From Beijerinckiaceae bacterium (GTDB lineage Bacteria > Pseudomonadota > Alphaproteobacteria > Rhizobiales > Beijerinckiaceae), in the NCBI GenBank assembly GCA_027533425.1, contig JAPZUD010000006.1, forward strand, positions 1 to 64,000: a DNA stretch of 64,000 nt, read 5' to 3'. Under the pieces are notes generated by a model. The model saw nothing but the letters and a program-made list of their open reading frames with translations, made no database searches and had not been told where the DNA came from. Numbering within the stretch: the first letter of the stretch is position 1; every line of letters starts with the position of its first letter. The position numbers and the translations under genes were made by a program. Positions 27,049 through 35,483 of the stretch are shown here, piece after piece.

Positions 27049-27927
27049 ATGATGGATTTTCTTGACGAGTACTGGCTGAGGCCTGACCCGGCCGACCCGC
27101 GCCTCTCCGAGGCTGTTTCCGGCCATGACGAGACCGGCGCGGCCATCGAGACCCGCGTCACCGTCGAGCGACCGCTGACGCTGTTTCTCAATGCACGCGA
27201 GATCGTCACCATGATGACGATCGGCGATTACCCTGAATATCTCGCGCTCGGCTACCTGCTGAACCAGAACATGCTCTCGCCGGAAACGGAAGTGACGGCG
27301 GTCGAGCATGACGAGGATCTGGATGTGGTGGTGGTCCGGACAGCGACCGAAACCGACTTTGAGGAAAAGCTGAAGAAAAAGGTCCAGACTTCCGGTTGCG
27401 CGCAGGGCACGGTCTTCGGTGACCTGATGGACGTGATCGAGAATGCGCGGCTGCCGCAAACACCGCTGCGCACATCCTGGCTTTACCACCTGACCCACAA
27501 GATCAACCAAACGCCCTCGCTCTACCTCGAATCCGGTGCGATCCATGGCAGCATTCTCGCCTGCGAGGATCGCCCGCTCGTCTATCTCGAGGATGTCGGG
27601 AGGCATAATGCAGTCGACAAGATTGCCGGCTATATGTATCGGCATGCGGTCGATCCGGCCGACAAGATCTTCTACACAACCGGCCGCCTCACCTCGGAAA
27701 TGGTGATCAAGACAGTCCGCATGGGAATACCGGTCCTGGTCTCTCGATCCGGCTTCACAGCCTGGGGTGTCGAACTGGCGCGCAAGGCCGGGCTCACACT
27801 GATCGGCCGGGCGCGGGGCAAACGCTTCATCGTTCTCTCTGGCCAGGACAGGCTGATCTACGATCAGGATCTCGCCTATATCCCCGAGGAATCGGCGCGG
27901 AACCGCCGGAAAGGTGCCGGAGAATGA
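27049..27927 (+). CDS. fdhD: Formate dehydrogenase accessory sulfurtransferase
   Basis: Transfers sulfur from a cysteine desulfurase to the molybdenum cofactor before insertion into formate dehydrogenase. The 292-residue protein has ETRVTVERPLTLFLNAREIV, YPEYLALGYLLNQ, EDVGRHNAVDKIAGY and GRLTSEMVIKTVRMGIPVLVSRS, all FdhD signatures. E. coli FdhD has a CxxC in the mobile loop; here the loop reads TSGCAQGTVF with one Cys. It overlaps mobA and lies in the formate dehydrogenase island. Confidence 0.95.
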   Translation: MMDFLDEYWLRPDPADPRLSEAVSGHDETGAAIETRVTVERPLTLFLNAREIVTMMTIGDYPEYLALGYLLNQNMLSPETEVTAVEHDEDLDVVVVRTATETDFEEKLKKKVQTSGCAQGTVFGDLMDVIENARLPQTPLRTSWLYHLTHKINQTPSLYLESGAIHGSILACEDRPLVYLEDVGRHNAVDKIAGYMYRHAVDPADKIFYTTGRLTSEMVIKTVRMGIPVLVSRSGFTAWGVELARKAGLTLIGRARGKRFIVLSGQDRLIYDQDLAYIPEESARNRRKGAGE

Positions 27928-28544
27928 GCCTGGCCTATGTCATCCTTGCCGGCGGCAGGGCCACCCGGATGGGCGGGGGCGACAAGCCATTGCAGCGCCT
28001 CGGGGACCGCGCCATTCTTGACCGGGTCATCGAGCGCCTGGCGGCACCGCCCGGACATGTTGCGCTCAATGCGAACATGGATCCCGGTCGATTTGCCGGC
28101 TACTCTCTTCCCGTTATTGCAGATGCATTTCCGGATTATCCGGGTCCGCTCGCCGGGATCCTTGCGGGCCTCGATTGGGCTGCCGGGCAGCACGGCATCA
28201 CTGACATTGTCTCTGTTCCCGGTGATTGCCCGTTCATCCCGAAGGACCTCGCATCGCGCCTGCTGGCAGGGCGCGCCGGTGCAGGCACCGGCTTTGCCTG
28301 CGCAGCATCAGGCGGCTGGACGCACCCGGTGATCGGACTCTGGCCGATTACGTGTCGTAACGACCTCCGCGAGGCTCTCGCGGCGGGTGAACGCAAGATC
28401 GACCGTTTCACCGGACGCTATGGTTGCGCCGCCGTAGAATGGCCGATCGCGGGCTATGATCCCTTCTTCAACGTGAACACCCCGGACGAATTGCTGCAGG
28501 CCGAAGCCCTGCTTCCGCTTGTCGGGGGCAGCCAAATACCCTAG
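27924..28544 (+). CDS. mobA: Molybdenum cofactor guanylyltransferase
   Basis: Attaches GMP to molybdopterin to form the bis-MGD cofactor that formate dehydrogenase needs. The 206-residue protein has the nucleotide-binding loop VILAGGRATRMGGGDKPLQR at the N-terminus, then VPGDCPFIP and a C-terminal NVNTPDELLQAE. It starts inside the fdhD stop (ATGA), so the two are translationally coupled. Confidence 0.95.
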   Translation: MSLAYVILAGGRATRMGGGDKPLQRLGDRAILDRVIERLAAPPGHVALNANMDPGRFAGYSLPVIADAFPDYPGPLAGILAGLDWAAGQHGITDIVSVPGDCPFIPKDLASRLLAGRAGAGTGFACAASGGWTHPVIGLWPITCRNDLREALAAGERKIDRFTGRYGCAAVEWPIAGYDPFFNVNTPDELLQAEALLPLVGGSQIP

Positions 28545-28593
28545 ATTTGCAATGCGTTTCACGTCGGCTCATGGCCGGACCAAGGAGAAAAAA

Positions 28594-28731
28594 ATGAAGT
28601 CTTTCGCTCTGGCGATTGCCGCGATCCTCGTCATCTCGATTGGCTCTTCGTTCGTGCTGAACGCCAATTTCCAGAAGTCAGCCGATCAGGCCTATGCCAC
28701 GACGGGTGCCCGCCTCGATCGGGCCAATTGA
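28594..28731 (+). CDS. Small single-helix membrane peptide after mobA
   Basis: The 45-residue product MKSFALAIAAILVISIGSSFVLNANFQ has one N-terminal hydrophobic helix (about 4-23) followed by a polar tail (KSADQAYATTGARLDRAN). A perfect AAGGAG lies 7 bases before the ATG, unusually strong for this window, which supports real translation. It is on the plus strand after fdhD-mobA and converges with moeA. No family is recognised, but similar small proteins occur near respiratory genes in Rhizobiales. It is shorter than the 70-residue ORF in the track. Confidence 0.65.
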   Translation: MKSFALAIAAILVISIGSSFVLNANFQKSADQAYATTGARLDRAN

Positions 28732-28734
28732 TCG

Positions 28735-29994
28735 TCAGACCATCAGGTCAGCATAGGAATAGAACGCGACAGGCTCGCCCGGCTGAACGGCGAGCCTTTC
28801 TTCTTCCAGTTCTACAAGACCATCCGTTGCGATCAGCGAGGAAATGAGGCCGGCCCCATCGCGCGGGAACCGTTGAGCTTCAAGCGCGCCCCCATGTCCG
28901 GCGATGCTCGCCCGGACATATTCGAGCCGCTCCGCCTTCTTGCGATAGGGAAACCCGGCGGGAAGCCAGCGCGGCAGCGGCCGGACCGGCCTGGCCCCGG
29001 CAAGCATGTCCAGTACCGGCCCGACAAAGCGCGCGAACGTCACCAGAACTGCTGCGGGATTCCCGGGCATGCCCAGTATGACCGCCTTTCCGAGATGGCC
29101 CATGGCGATGGGCCGGCCCGGCTTGATGGCGAGGCGCCAGAAATCCAGCCGACCGGCCTCCTCGACCGCAGAGCGGACGTGATCTTCTTCCCCGGCAGAG
29201 ACGCCGCCACTGGTCAGCAGCACATCGTGATCGCGCGAGGCCACAACCAACGCCTCAAGGATAGCGCCTCGTGAATCCGGCAGGATCCCGAGATCGGTAG
29301 CAGCGATGCCGCGGTTGCGCAGAAGAGCCATCAACATGGGTCGGTTTGCGTCCCGGATCGCACCGGGCGGCAAAAGCGCAGCATGTCCGACATCGCGCAG
29401 TTCGTCCCCTGTCGAGAAGACCGCCACGCGGAGCTGTCGCCGGGCAAGCACCTCTCCGATACCCAAAGCCGCAACTGCCGAAAGTCCTCGCGCATCCAGG
29501 CGGCTCCCCACCGGAATGACCGGCTGGCCAACCTCGAAATCCTCACCCGCCGCCCGGCTGTTGGCGCCCGGTTTGAGGCCGGGCGGCAGGATCACCGCAT
29601 CGCCGTCGAGCGACACATCTTCCTGCATGAACACCGTATCGGCGCCGGGAGGCATCATCGCCCCGGTGAAGATGCGCATGGCATGGCCAGGCAGCAATGC
29701 CGGCACGGCGAGCGCTCCGGCGGGGATGCGCCCGGCAACCGGCAGGCGCGTCGGTCCATTCGCCTGCAGGTCGACATGCCGGACTGCATAGCCATCGACC
29801 GCAGAATTGGCGAAACCCGGAACCGGCACCGGCGCCAGCAAGGTGGAAGCCAGGATGCGCCCTTGCGCGTGGGCAAGCGGCACCTGTTCGATATCTGTCA
29901 CCGGAACAAGACGGGTCGAGAGATCGTCCAGCGCCGCATTCAGCCGAAGAAGCGTGCCGCCGAAGGCAAAACAGTCGTTCGAGAGTTGCGCCAA
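28735..29994 (-). CDS. moeA: Molybdopterin molybdotransferase
   Basis: Inserts molybdate into adenylated molybdopterin. The 419-residue protein has the MoeA domains in order: ANSAVDGYAVRH (about 63-74), EDFEVGQPVIPVGSRLDARG, LLTSGGVSAGEEDHV (catalytic loop, about 255-269) and GMPGNPAAVLVTFARFVGP. It is the last gene of the long minus-strand formate dehydrogenase unit, 30 bases after mobB, and converges with the small membrane peptide. Confidence 0.95.
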   Translation of the reverse strand: MAQLSNDCFAFGGTLLRLNAALDDLSTRLVPVTDIEQVPLAHAQGRILASTLLAPVPVPGFANSAVDGYAVRHVDLQANGPTRLPVAGRIPAGALAVPALLPGHAMRIFTGAMMPPGADTVFMQEDVSLDGDAVILPPGLKPGANSRAAGEDFEVGQPVIPVGSRLDARGLSAVAALGIGEVLARRQLRVAVFSTGDELRDVGHAALLPPGAIRDANRPMLMALLRNRGIAATDLGILPDSRGAILEALVVASRDHDVLLTSGGVSAGEEDHVRSAVEEAGRLDFWRLAIKPGRPIAMGHLGKAVILGMPGNPAAVLVTFARFVGPVLDMLAGARPVRPLPRWLPAGFPYRKKAERLEYVRASIAGHGGALEAQRFPRDGAGLISSLIATDGLVELEEERLAVQPGEPVAFYSYADLMV

Positions 29995-30024
29995 TTCCGG
30001 GCTCCCCGCTGGCCGAACGGTCGA

Positions 30025-30540
30025 TCAGGCCGGAAAGATCGCGCGCATCGGCGCGGCCTTCTCCAGCGCCAGATGGGCGATGGCCGGGACATCGTCAAGA
30101 TGGACCTGCGGCAGCCCGGTCTCCGGGAAGGGCCGGTCGGTTGCGATGCCGACAATGTACGGATCGCCGGGATGCAGGGCCGGCTTGCCGTTTCCGGAGC
30201 GGAAGATTTCGACTTTCGGATGCCGTTCGCGCTTGAACCCCTCCACCAGCACCAGATCGACAGGCGCGAGCTTGCCGAGCAGGTCCTGTAATGTCCATTC
30301 CGGCCCGCCACGCAATTCATGGACCAGCGCAAAGCGGTTCGCCGAACTGACAAGAACTTCGGTCGCACCGGCCATGCGATGCTGGTAACTGTCTTTGCCC
30401 GGCTGATCGATCTCGAACCGGTGATGGGCGTGTTTCAGCGTGGATACGCGCAAGCCCTGCCCGACCAGATAGGGAACGAGTTTCGAGACCAGGGTTGTCT
30501 TGCCCGCGCCGCTCCAGCCTGCCAACCCGATGATCTTCAT
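30025..30540 (-). CDS. mobB: Molybdopterin-guanine dinucleotide biosynthesis adaptor MobB
   Basis: The 171-residue GTP-binding protein starts MKIIGLAGWSGAGKTTLVSK with a P-loop, followed by STLKHAHHRFEIDQPGKDSYQHR and DLVLVEGFKRERHPKVEIFR. MobB binds MobA and MoeA and supports Moco guanylylation. A terminator-like hairpin separates it from fdoI, so part of its transcription may come from a local promoter or read-through. Confidence 0.93.
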   Translation of the reverse strand: MKIIGLAGWSGAGKTTLVSKLVPYLVGQGLRVSTLKHAHHRFEIDQPGKDSYQHRMAGATEVLVSSANRFALVHELRGGPEWTLQDLLGKLAPVDLVLVEGFKRERHPKVEIFRSGNGKPALHPGDPYIVGIATDRPFPETGLPQVHLDDVPAIAHLALEKAAPMRAIFPA

Positions 30541-30556
30541 ACCGGCCTCCTCATGA

Positions 30557-30583
30557 AAAAAGGGCGCGAATCGCGCCCTTTTT
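30557..30583 (-). terminator. Terminator-like hairpin between fdoI and mobB
   Basis: AAAAAGGGCGCGA and TCGCGCCCTTTTT are exact inverted repeats with T-rich sides on both strands. It is 20 bases after the fdoI stop on the minus strand, so it probably lowers transcription into mobB-moeA. Confidence 0.8.
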
Positions 30584-30602
30584 CAAGCCCTCAAAGGCGG
30601 GT

Positions 30603-31610
30603 TCATTCGGCCGGCTGCGGAGCGGCATGGCCCGCCGGCCGCTTGCCCTTCATCACTTCCTCGACCCAGAGCGAGTGATGCTCCTTGGCCCAGTTGAGAT
30701 CGACCTCGCCGGAGCCCATCGCATCAAACGCGCCTTCCATGCCGACAGAGCCGATATAGATATGCGCGATAATGATGGCGATCATCACGAAGGACGTGGT
30801 GCCATGCAGCGTTGCCTGCCATTGCACGTGTTCGATCGATTCCGCTGTCGGGAAAAGCAGGTGCCAACCCGAAAGCGAGAGCAGGAAGCCTCCGACGACC
30901 ACGCTCCAGAAAATGATCTTCTGACCGCCATTGAAGCGCTTGGCGGGCGGATGACCCTTGCCGAGCAGACCACCACCGGCGGCAAACCACTGAAGATCGA
31001 CAGCGCTGGGGATATTGTCCTTCACCCAGATCAGGAAAGTCAGCAGCACACCTGCCATGAAGGCAAAGCCGACATAATTATGCACGAGCTTTGCAAAGCC
31101 GGCCCAGGCCGCGAAGGCCTCGGGGCCCATCACAGGCGCCAGCACCACCTTGCCGAAGGTGACGTTGATCCCGGTGATCGCCAGCACGATGAAGCTCGTT
31201 GCAGTCAACCAGTGGGTGAACCGGTCCAGCGCACCGAAGCGAAGGATCTTCATGCCCGACAGGCCGGCATCGATCCGGATCTTGCCGCGCATCATGTAGA
31301 AAACCACCAGCACGATGGCGATGCCGATCAGCGAGTAGGCGCCGAGCTTGGGCAGCGTCTCCTGGTTGAAGGCGCGCCAGTCACGGCCAGGCTGGATCAG
31401 GTTTGCTGCCTGCTTGTCCGGGATGGAAATGCGACCGGCAACCGGAGCACCCGGCTTGAGCGCCTGGAGAAGCTGCTCTTCCTTGACCGCCTGCGCCGTC
31501 GGATTGACGCTGGTCGGCTGCTGGGCGAGGGCGGGAAGGCTTGAAGCCCCGAGCAGGGCAACGAGACCGAAAGCGAGCGCACGAAACGCGGCGGAGAGTT
31601 TTGAAGCCAT
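30603..31610 (-). CDS. fdoI: Formate dehydrogenase gamma subunit (cytochrome b556)
   Basis: The membrane anchor passes electrons from the periplasmic FeS subunit to quinone. The 335-residue protein has a signal peptide (MASKLSAAFRALAFGLVALLG, about 1-30), a periplasmic stretch, then about five helices including one at 80-102 and the four-helix cytochrome core with His in RFTHWLTATSFIV, KLVHNYVGFAFM and IIIAHIYIGSVG. The signal peptide plus extra N-terminal domain is typical of the alphaproteobacterial FDH subfamily. It follows fdoH by 68 bases. Confidence 0.95.
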   Translation of the reverse strand: MASKLSAAFRALAFGLVALLGASSLPALAQQPTSVNPTAQAVKEEQLLQALKPGAPVAGRISIPDKQAANLIQPGRDWRAFNQETLPKLGAYSLIGIAIVLVVFYMMRGKIRIDAGLSGMKILRFGALDRFTHWLTATSFIVLAITGINVTFGKVVLAPVMGPEAFAAWAGFAKLVHNYVGFAFMAGVLLTFLIWVKDNIPSAVDLQWFAAGGGLLGKGHPPAKRFNGGQKIIFWSVVVGGFLLSLSGWHLLFPTAESIEHVQWQATLHGTTSFVMIAIIIAHIYIGSVGMEGAFDAMGSGEVDLNWAKEHHSLWVEEVMKGKRPAGHAAPQPAE

Positions 31611-31678
31611 GGTGGCCTCCTTCTCATCTCATGGTCTGGATCAGCGCGGGGTTGCCCCCGCGCACCGGCAATCGGCGG

Positions 31679-32275
31679 TCAGAGCGCCACGGTTTCCTTG
31701 TAGGCGACCTTCCATCCCCAGGCACCGGAGCCATAGCCGCGCTTGGCCACACGCTCCTTGTAGATCTGGGCGATGATGTCGCCATCGCCGGCCAGCAGCG
31801 CCTTGGTCGAGCACATTTCCGCGCAGAGCGGAAGCTTGCCCTCGGCCAGACGGTTGCGCCCGTACTTGTCGAGCTCGGCCTGGCTGCCATCGGCTTCCGG
31901 GCCGCCCGCACAATAGGTGCACTTGTCCATCTTGCCACGCGAGCCGAAGTTGCTGGTCTTCGGATATTGCGGTGCGCCGAACGGGCAGGCGTAGAAGCAG
32001 TAGCCGCAGCCGATGCAGAGATCCTTCGAGTGCAGCACCACCGCATCGGCCGTGGTGTAGAAGCAGCTCACCGGGCAGACCGACGCGCAGGGCGCATCGG
32101 TGCAGTGCATGCAGGCCATGGACACCGAGCGCTCGCCCGGCTTGCCGTCATTGATAGTCACGACACGCCGGCGGTTGATCCCCCACGGCACTTCATGCTC
32201 GTTCTTGCAGGCAGTCACGCAGGCGTTGCATTCGATGCAGCGGTCCGCGTCGCAGAGAAATTTCATGCGAGCCAT
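31679..32275 (-). CDS. fdoH: Formate dehydrogenase beta subunit (four 4Fe-4S clusters)
   Basis: The 198-residue ferredoxin-type subunit has four cysteine groups: CDADRCIECNACVTACKN, CMHCTDAPCASVCPVSC, CIGCGYCFYACPFGAP and KCTYCAGG with later CAEMC. It links the FdoG molybdopterin site to the FdoI haems. It lacks the C-terminal transmembrane anchor of E. coli FdnH/FdoH, so it must be held by its partners and exported with FdoG by the Tat pathway. Gene gap to fdoG is 15 bases. Confidence 0.96.
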   Translation of the reverse strand: MARMKFLCDADRCIECNACVTACKNEHEVPWGINRRRVVTINDGKPGERSVSMACMHCTDAPCASVCPVSCFYTTADAVVLHSKDLCIGCGYCFYACPFGAPQYPKTSNFGSRGKMDKCTYCAGGPEADGSQAELDKYGRNRLAEGKLPLCAEMCSTKALLAGDGDIIAQIYKERVAKRGYGSGAWGWKVAYKETVAL

Positions 32276-32290
32276 TGTTCACTTCCTCCC

Positions 32291-35260
32291 TTACGCGGCG
32301 CGGATCTGGCAGAGCGTGACCTTGGTTTCCTGCATCCCGGTGACGGGATCGTAGCCATAGGTCGTCACAGCGTTGACGCTTTCCCCGAGGACATACGGGT
32401 CCGTCCCCTTCGGATACTTGCCGCGCTGGTCCTCACCCTGGAACCAGCCGCCAAAGTGGAACGGCATCCAGGCAACACCCTTGCCGACACGCTCGGTGAC
32501 GAGCGCCTTCACGCGCGCCTTCGAGCCGTTCTCCGGACCGAGCACCCATACCCAGGCACCATCCCGGATACCGCGATCGGCGGCGTCGGCCGGATTGATC
32601 TCGACGAACATGTCCTGCTGCAACTCGGCCAGCCACGGGTTCGACCGGGTTTCTTCCCCGCCGCCCTCGTATTCGACCAGACGGCCGGAGGACAGGATGA
32701 TCGGGAATTCCTTCGCGATCCCCTTGTCGACAGCCGCCTTCTGCACCGTGAAGCCGATATTCGGCACGCGGAACTGGCGGAAATCCGGTCGGGTCGGATA
32801 TTGCGCAACAAGATCGGTGCGCGGCGTGTAGATCGGCTCGCGGTGGACCGGGATCGGATCGGGCAGGTTCCAGGCATTCGCACGGGCCTTGCCGTTCCCG
32901 AACGGGATACAGCCATGCTCGAGCGCAACACGCTGGATGCCGCCGGACAGGTCGATCGCCCACGACACGTTATCGGGTGCATTGCCGCCGATCCGTTCAA
33001 TCGTTGCCTTTTCGGCCTCCGTGAGGTCCTTGTCCCAGCCAAGGCGCTTCAGCATCCCGTAGGTGAATTGCGGGTAGCCGTCCTTGATCTCGGAGTCTTT
33101 GGAGAAGGAGCCCTCAGACAGGAGGTTGACCTTCTTCTTGGAACCATCGGCTTGCGGCTCTTCATATTCCACCCCGAACCGGGCGCGGAAGGTCCCGCCG
33201 CCATCCTTGACATGCAGGTTGGTGTTGTAGAGCTGGTGCGTGCCCGGATGCCGGTATTCCGGCGTCCCCCAGCACGGCCAGGGCAGGCCGTAATAATCGC
33301 CGGCGATTTCGGCCGGTGCATCCTTCGGGGCGCGCAGCGAGACCAGGTCAAACTTTTCCTGGTGCTTCATATGCGCCTTGAGACGCTCCGGAGACTGGCC
33401 GCAATAGCCGGTCGACCAGCCACCACGATTGATCTCGCGCAGGATCGACTCGGGTTCCGGCTCCATGCCGTATTTGCCCTTCACCATCGTGATGTTCTTG
33501 AACATCCGGTCGGCGAAGCCGAGCTTCTGGGCGAACTGATGCAGCACCCAGTAGTCATTGGCGCTCTCGAAGATCGGGTCGACGACCTTTTCGCCCCACT
33601 GGATCGAGCGATTCGACGCCGTACGCGAGCCTGCGCACTCGAACTGCGTGCAGATCGGCAGCAGATAGGTGCCGTTCTTGCGGTTCGAGATATGGGCGAA
33701 GGTGGTCGGATGCGGGTCAGCGACGACCAGCAGCTCGGCCTTCTCGAGGCCCTTCACCATTTCCGGCATGCGGGTGACGGTGTTGCCCCCATGACCCATC
33801 ACGAAAACGCCCTTCACGTTGTCGCGCTGGGAAACCTGATCCTTGGGCAGGCTCACGGCATCGAACCAGCGGGTCGACGGAATGCCGGGCACGCCCATCA
33901 TGGACGTTTCCTTGCCATCCGCCCCCTTCGTGACATCGAAACGGCCCTGCAACCAGGAAATCTCGGTTTCCCAGACACGCGCCCAGTGGGCCCATGCGCC
34001 GGCATCGAGCCCGTAATAGAGCGGCAGCGTCGTCACATCGAGGCCGAGATCGGTCGCGCCCTGCACGTTGCAATGGCCGCGGAAGATGTTTGCACCATTG
34101 CCGACCCCGCCGACATTGCCGGTGGCGAGGAGCAGGATGCAGAAGGCGCGGACATTCGCCGTGCCGACAGTCTTCTGGGTGGCGCCCATGCACCAGATCA
34201 GCGTGGAGGGCTTCTCGGTGGCGAAGGTCTTGGCGACGCGCTCGAGCTGGGCACCGGGAATGCCGGTGACACGCTCGACTTCCGCCGGGGTCCACTTCTC
34301 GACCTCCTTGCGGACCATGTCCATGCCGTAGACGCGCTGCTGGATGAATTCCTTGTCTTCCCAGCCGTTCTTGAAGATGTGGTGCAGCATGCCCCAGATC
34401 ACCGGAATATCGGTGCCCGGACGCATCCGCACATATTCCGTCGCATGCGCCGCGGTACGGGTCATGCGCGGATCGATGACGATCATGTTGGCGCGGTTGA
34501 CTTCCTTGCCGCTGAGCACGTGCTGCAGCGAGACCGGATGCGCTTCCGCCGGGTTGCCGCCCATGATGATCATGGTCTTGGCCTTGCGGATATCGTTGTA
34601 GGAATTGGTCTGCGCGCCATACCCCCAGGTGTTCGCGACACCGGCCACCGTGGTCGAGTGGCAGATGCGGGCCTGATGGTCGACGTTGTTCGTGCCCCAA
34701 TAGGCCGCGAACTTGCGGAACAGATAGGCACCCTCGTTCGAGAATTTCGCCGAGCCGAGGAACCAGAGCGAGTCAGCGCCGGACTTCTCGCGGATCTCCA
34801 GCATCTTCTTGGAAATCTCGTCGAAAGCGACGTCCCACGAGATGCGCTGCCATTCGCCATTGACGAGCTTCATCGGATACTTGATCCGGCGCTCGCCCTT
34901 GACCAGCTCGCGCACTGCCGCGCCCTTGGCGCAATGCGTGCCACGGTTGATCGGGCTTTCCCAGGCCGGCTCCTGGCCAACCCAGACGCCTTCCTGGACC
35001 TCGGCCTTCACCGTGCAGCCCACCGAGCAATGGGTGCACATGTTCTTCTTCATCTCGACCGGCTTGCCGGCAACCGGCATCTTGGCCTGGGCCTCGCGGA
35101 CCGAGCCGAACCCGATTGACCCGATGGCCGCGAGCCCGCCGGCCGCGAGGCCGGACCGGCGCAGGAATGCGCGACGATCGAGCCGTTCGGCACCGGTGGC
35201 GGCCAAGGCTGCAGCGAGGCCCTGGCGGGCGGCTTGCCCTTCCTTGCGCTTGATCAGCAT
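32291..35260 (-). CDS. fdoG: Formate dehydrogenase alpha subunit (molybdopterin, Cys type)
   Basis: The catalytic subunit oxidises formate to CO2 in the periplasm. The 989-residue protein begins with a Tat signal (DRRAFLRRSGLAAGGLAAIG), then a 4Fe-4S site CTHCSVGC with a later GTHCAKG. The Mo ligand is in ARICHSTTVAGVANTWG: Cys replaces the selenocysteine of E. coli FdnG, so no SelC/SECIS is needed. Bis-MGD binding regions include KAKTMIIMGGNPAEAHPVS and the C-terminal dinucleotide domain FPIILSSGRLVEYEGGG. It lies 10 bases after fdhX. Confidence 0.97.
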   Translation of the reverse strand: MLIKRKEGQAARQGLAAALAATGAERLDRRAFLRRSGLAAGGLAAIGSIGFGSVREAQAKMPVAGKPVEMKKNMCTHCSVGCTVKAEVQEGVWVGQEPAWESPINRGTHCAKGAAVRELVKGERRIKYPMKLVNGEWQRISWDVAFDEISKKMLEIREKSGADSLWFLGSAKFSNEGAYLFRKFAAYWGTNNVDHQARICHSTTVAGVANTWGYGAQTNSYNDIRKAKTMIIMGGNPAEAHPVSLQHVLSGKEVNRANMIVIDPRMTRTAAHATEYVRMRPGTDIPVIWGMLHHIFKNGWEDKEFIQQRVYGMDMVRKEVEKWTPAEVERVTGIPGAQLERVAKTFATEKPSTLIWCMGATQKTVGTANVRAFCILLLATGNVGGVGNGANIFRGHCNVQGATDLGLDVTTLPLYYGLDAGAWAHWARVWETEISWLQGRFDVTKGADGKETSMMGVPGIPSTRWFDAVSLPKDQVSQRDNVKGVFVMGHGGNTVTRMPEMVKGLEKAELLVVADPHPTTFAHISNRKNGTYLLPICTQFECAGSRTASNRSIQWGEKVVDPIFESANDYWVLHQFAQKLGFADRMFKNITMVKGKYGMEPEPESILREINRGGWSTGYCGQSPERLKAHMKHQEKFDLVSLRAPKDAPAEIAGDYYGLPWPCWGTPEYRHPGTHQLYNTNLHVKDGGGTFRARFGVEYEEPQADGSKKKVNLLSEGSFSKDSEIKDGYPQFTYGMLKRLGWDKDLTEAEKATIERIGGNAPDNVSWAIDLSGGIQRVALEHGCIPFGNGKARANAWNLPDPIPVHREPIYTPRTDLVAQYPTRPDFRQFRVPNIGFTVQKAAVDKGIAKEFPIILSSGRLVEYEGGGEETRSNPWLAELQQDMFVEINPADAADRGIRDGAWVWVLGPENGSKARVKALVTERVGKGVAWMPFHFGGWFQGEDQRGKYPKGTDPYVLGESVNAVTTYGYDPVTGMQETKVTLCQIRAA

Positions 35261-35270
35261 GGCGTTTTCC

Positions 35271-35483
35271 TCAGTAGCGATTGGTTGCGTAGTAGGTCTT
35301 CACGTGGTCGGTCTCGCGATAGCGCGCCTTCTTCTTGTCGGCGTCGTTCTCGCTGGCTGCCGCCGGCACGACAGCGGCCCCGGTCGCGGCGGCCGCAGCA
35401 GAAGCGCCTGCGAGGCCAGCCTGCAGGAAGCCGCGGCGGGAGCGGTCAATCTTCTCGGGATTGTCGTCTTTTTTCGTGCTCAT
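35271..35483 (-). CDS. fdhX: Formate dehydrogenase region Tat-target protein
   Basis: The 70-residue protein has a twin-arginine signal RSRRGFLQAGLAGASAAAAA (about 15-34) and a short mature tail rich in charged residues, ending HVKTYYATNRY. It matches the small Tat-signal proteins found next to fdoG in many FDH operons. Its role is unknown, perhaps a Tat escort or a small periplasmic subunit. It overlaps the TorD-like gene by four bases (ATGA). Confidence 0.85.
   Translation of the reverse strand: MSTKKDDNPEKIDRSRRGFLQAGLAGASAAAAATGAAVVPAAASENDADKKKARYRETDHVKTYYATNRY

Noticed and set aside
31541-35119. 1192-residue plus-strand ORF across the formate dehydrogenase genes
   Set aside because: It is the antisense shadow of fdoH and fdoG, with arginine/leucine-rich translation and no domain signature; the minus-strand genes have clear motifs.
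32291-35260. Selenocysteine insertion in fdoG
   Set aside because: The active-site position is a Cys codon in ARICHSTTV; no in-frame TGA is present.
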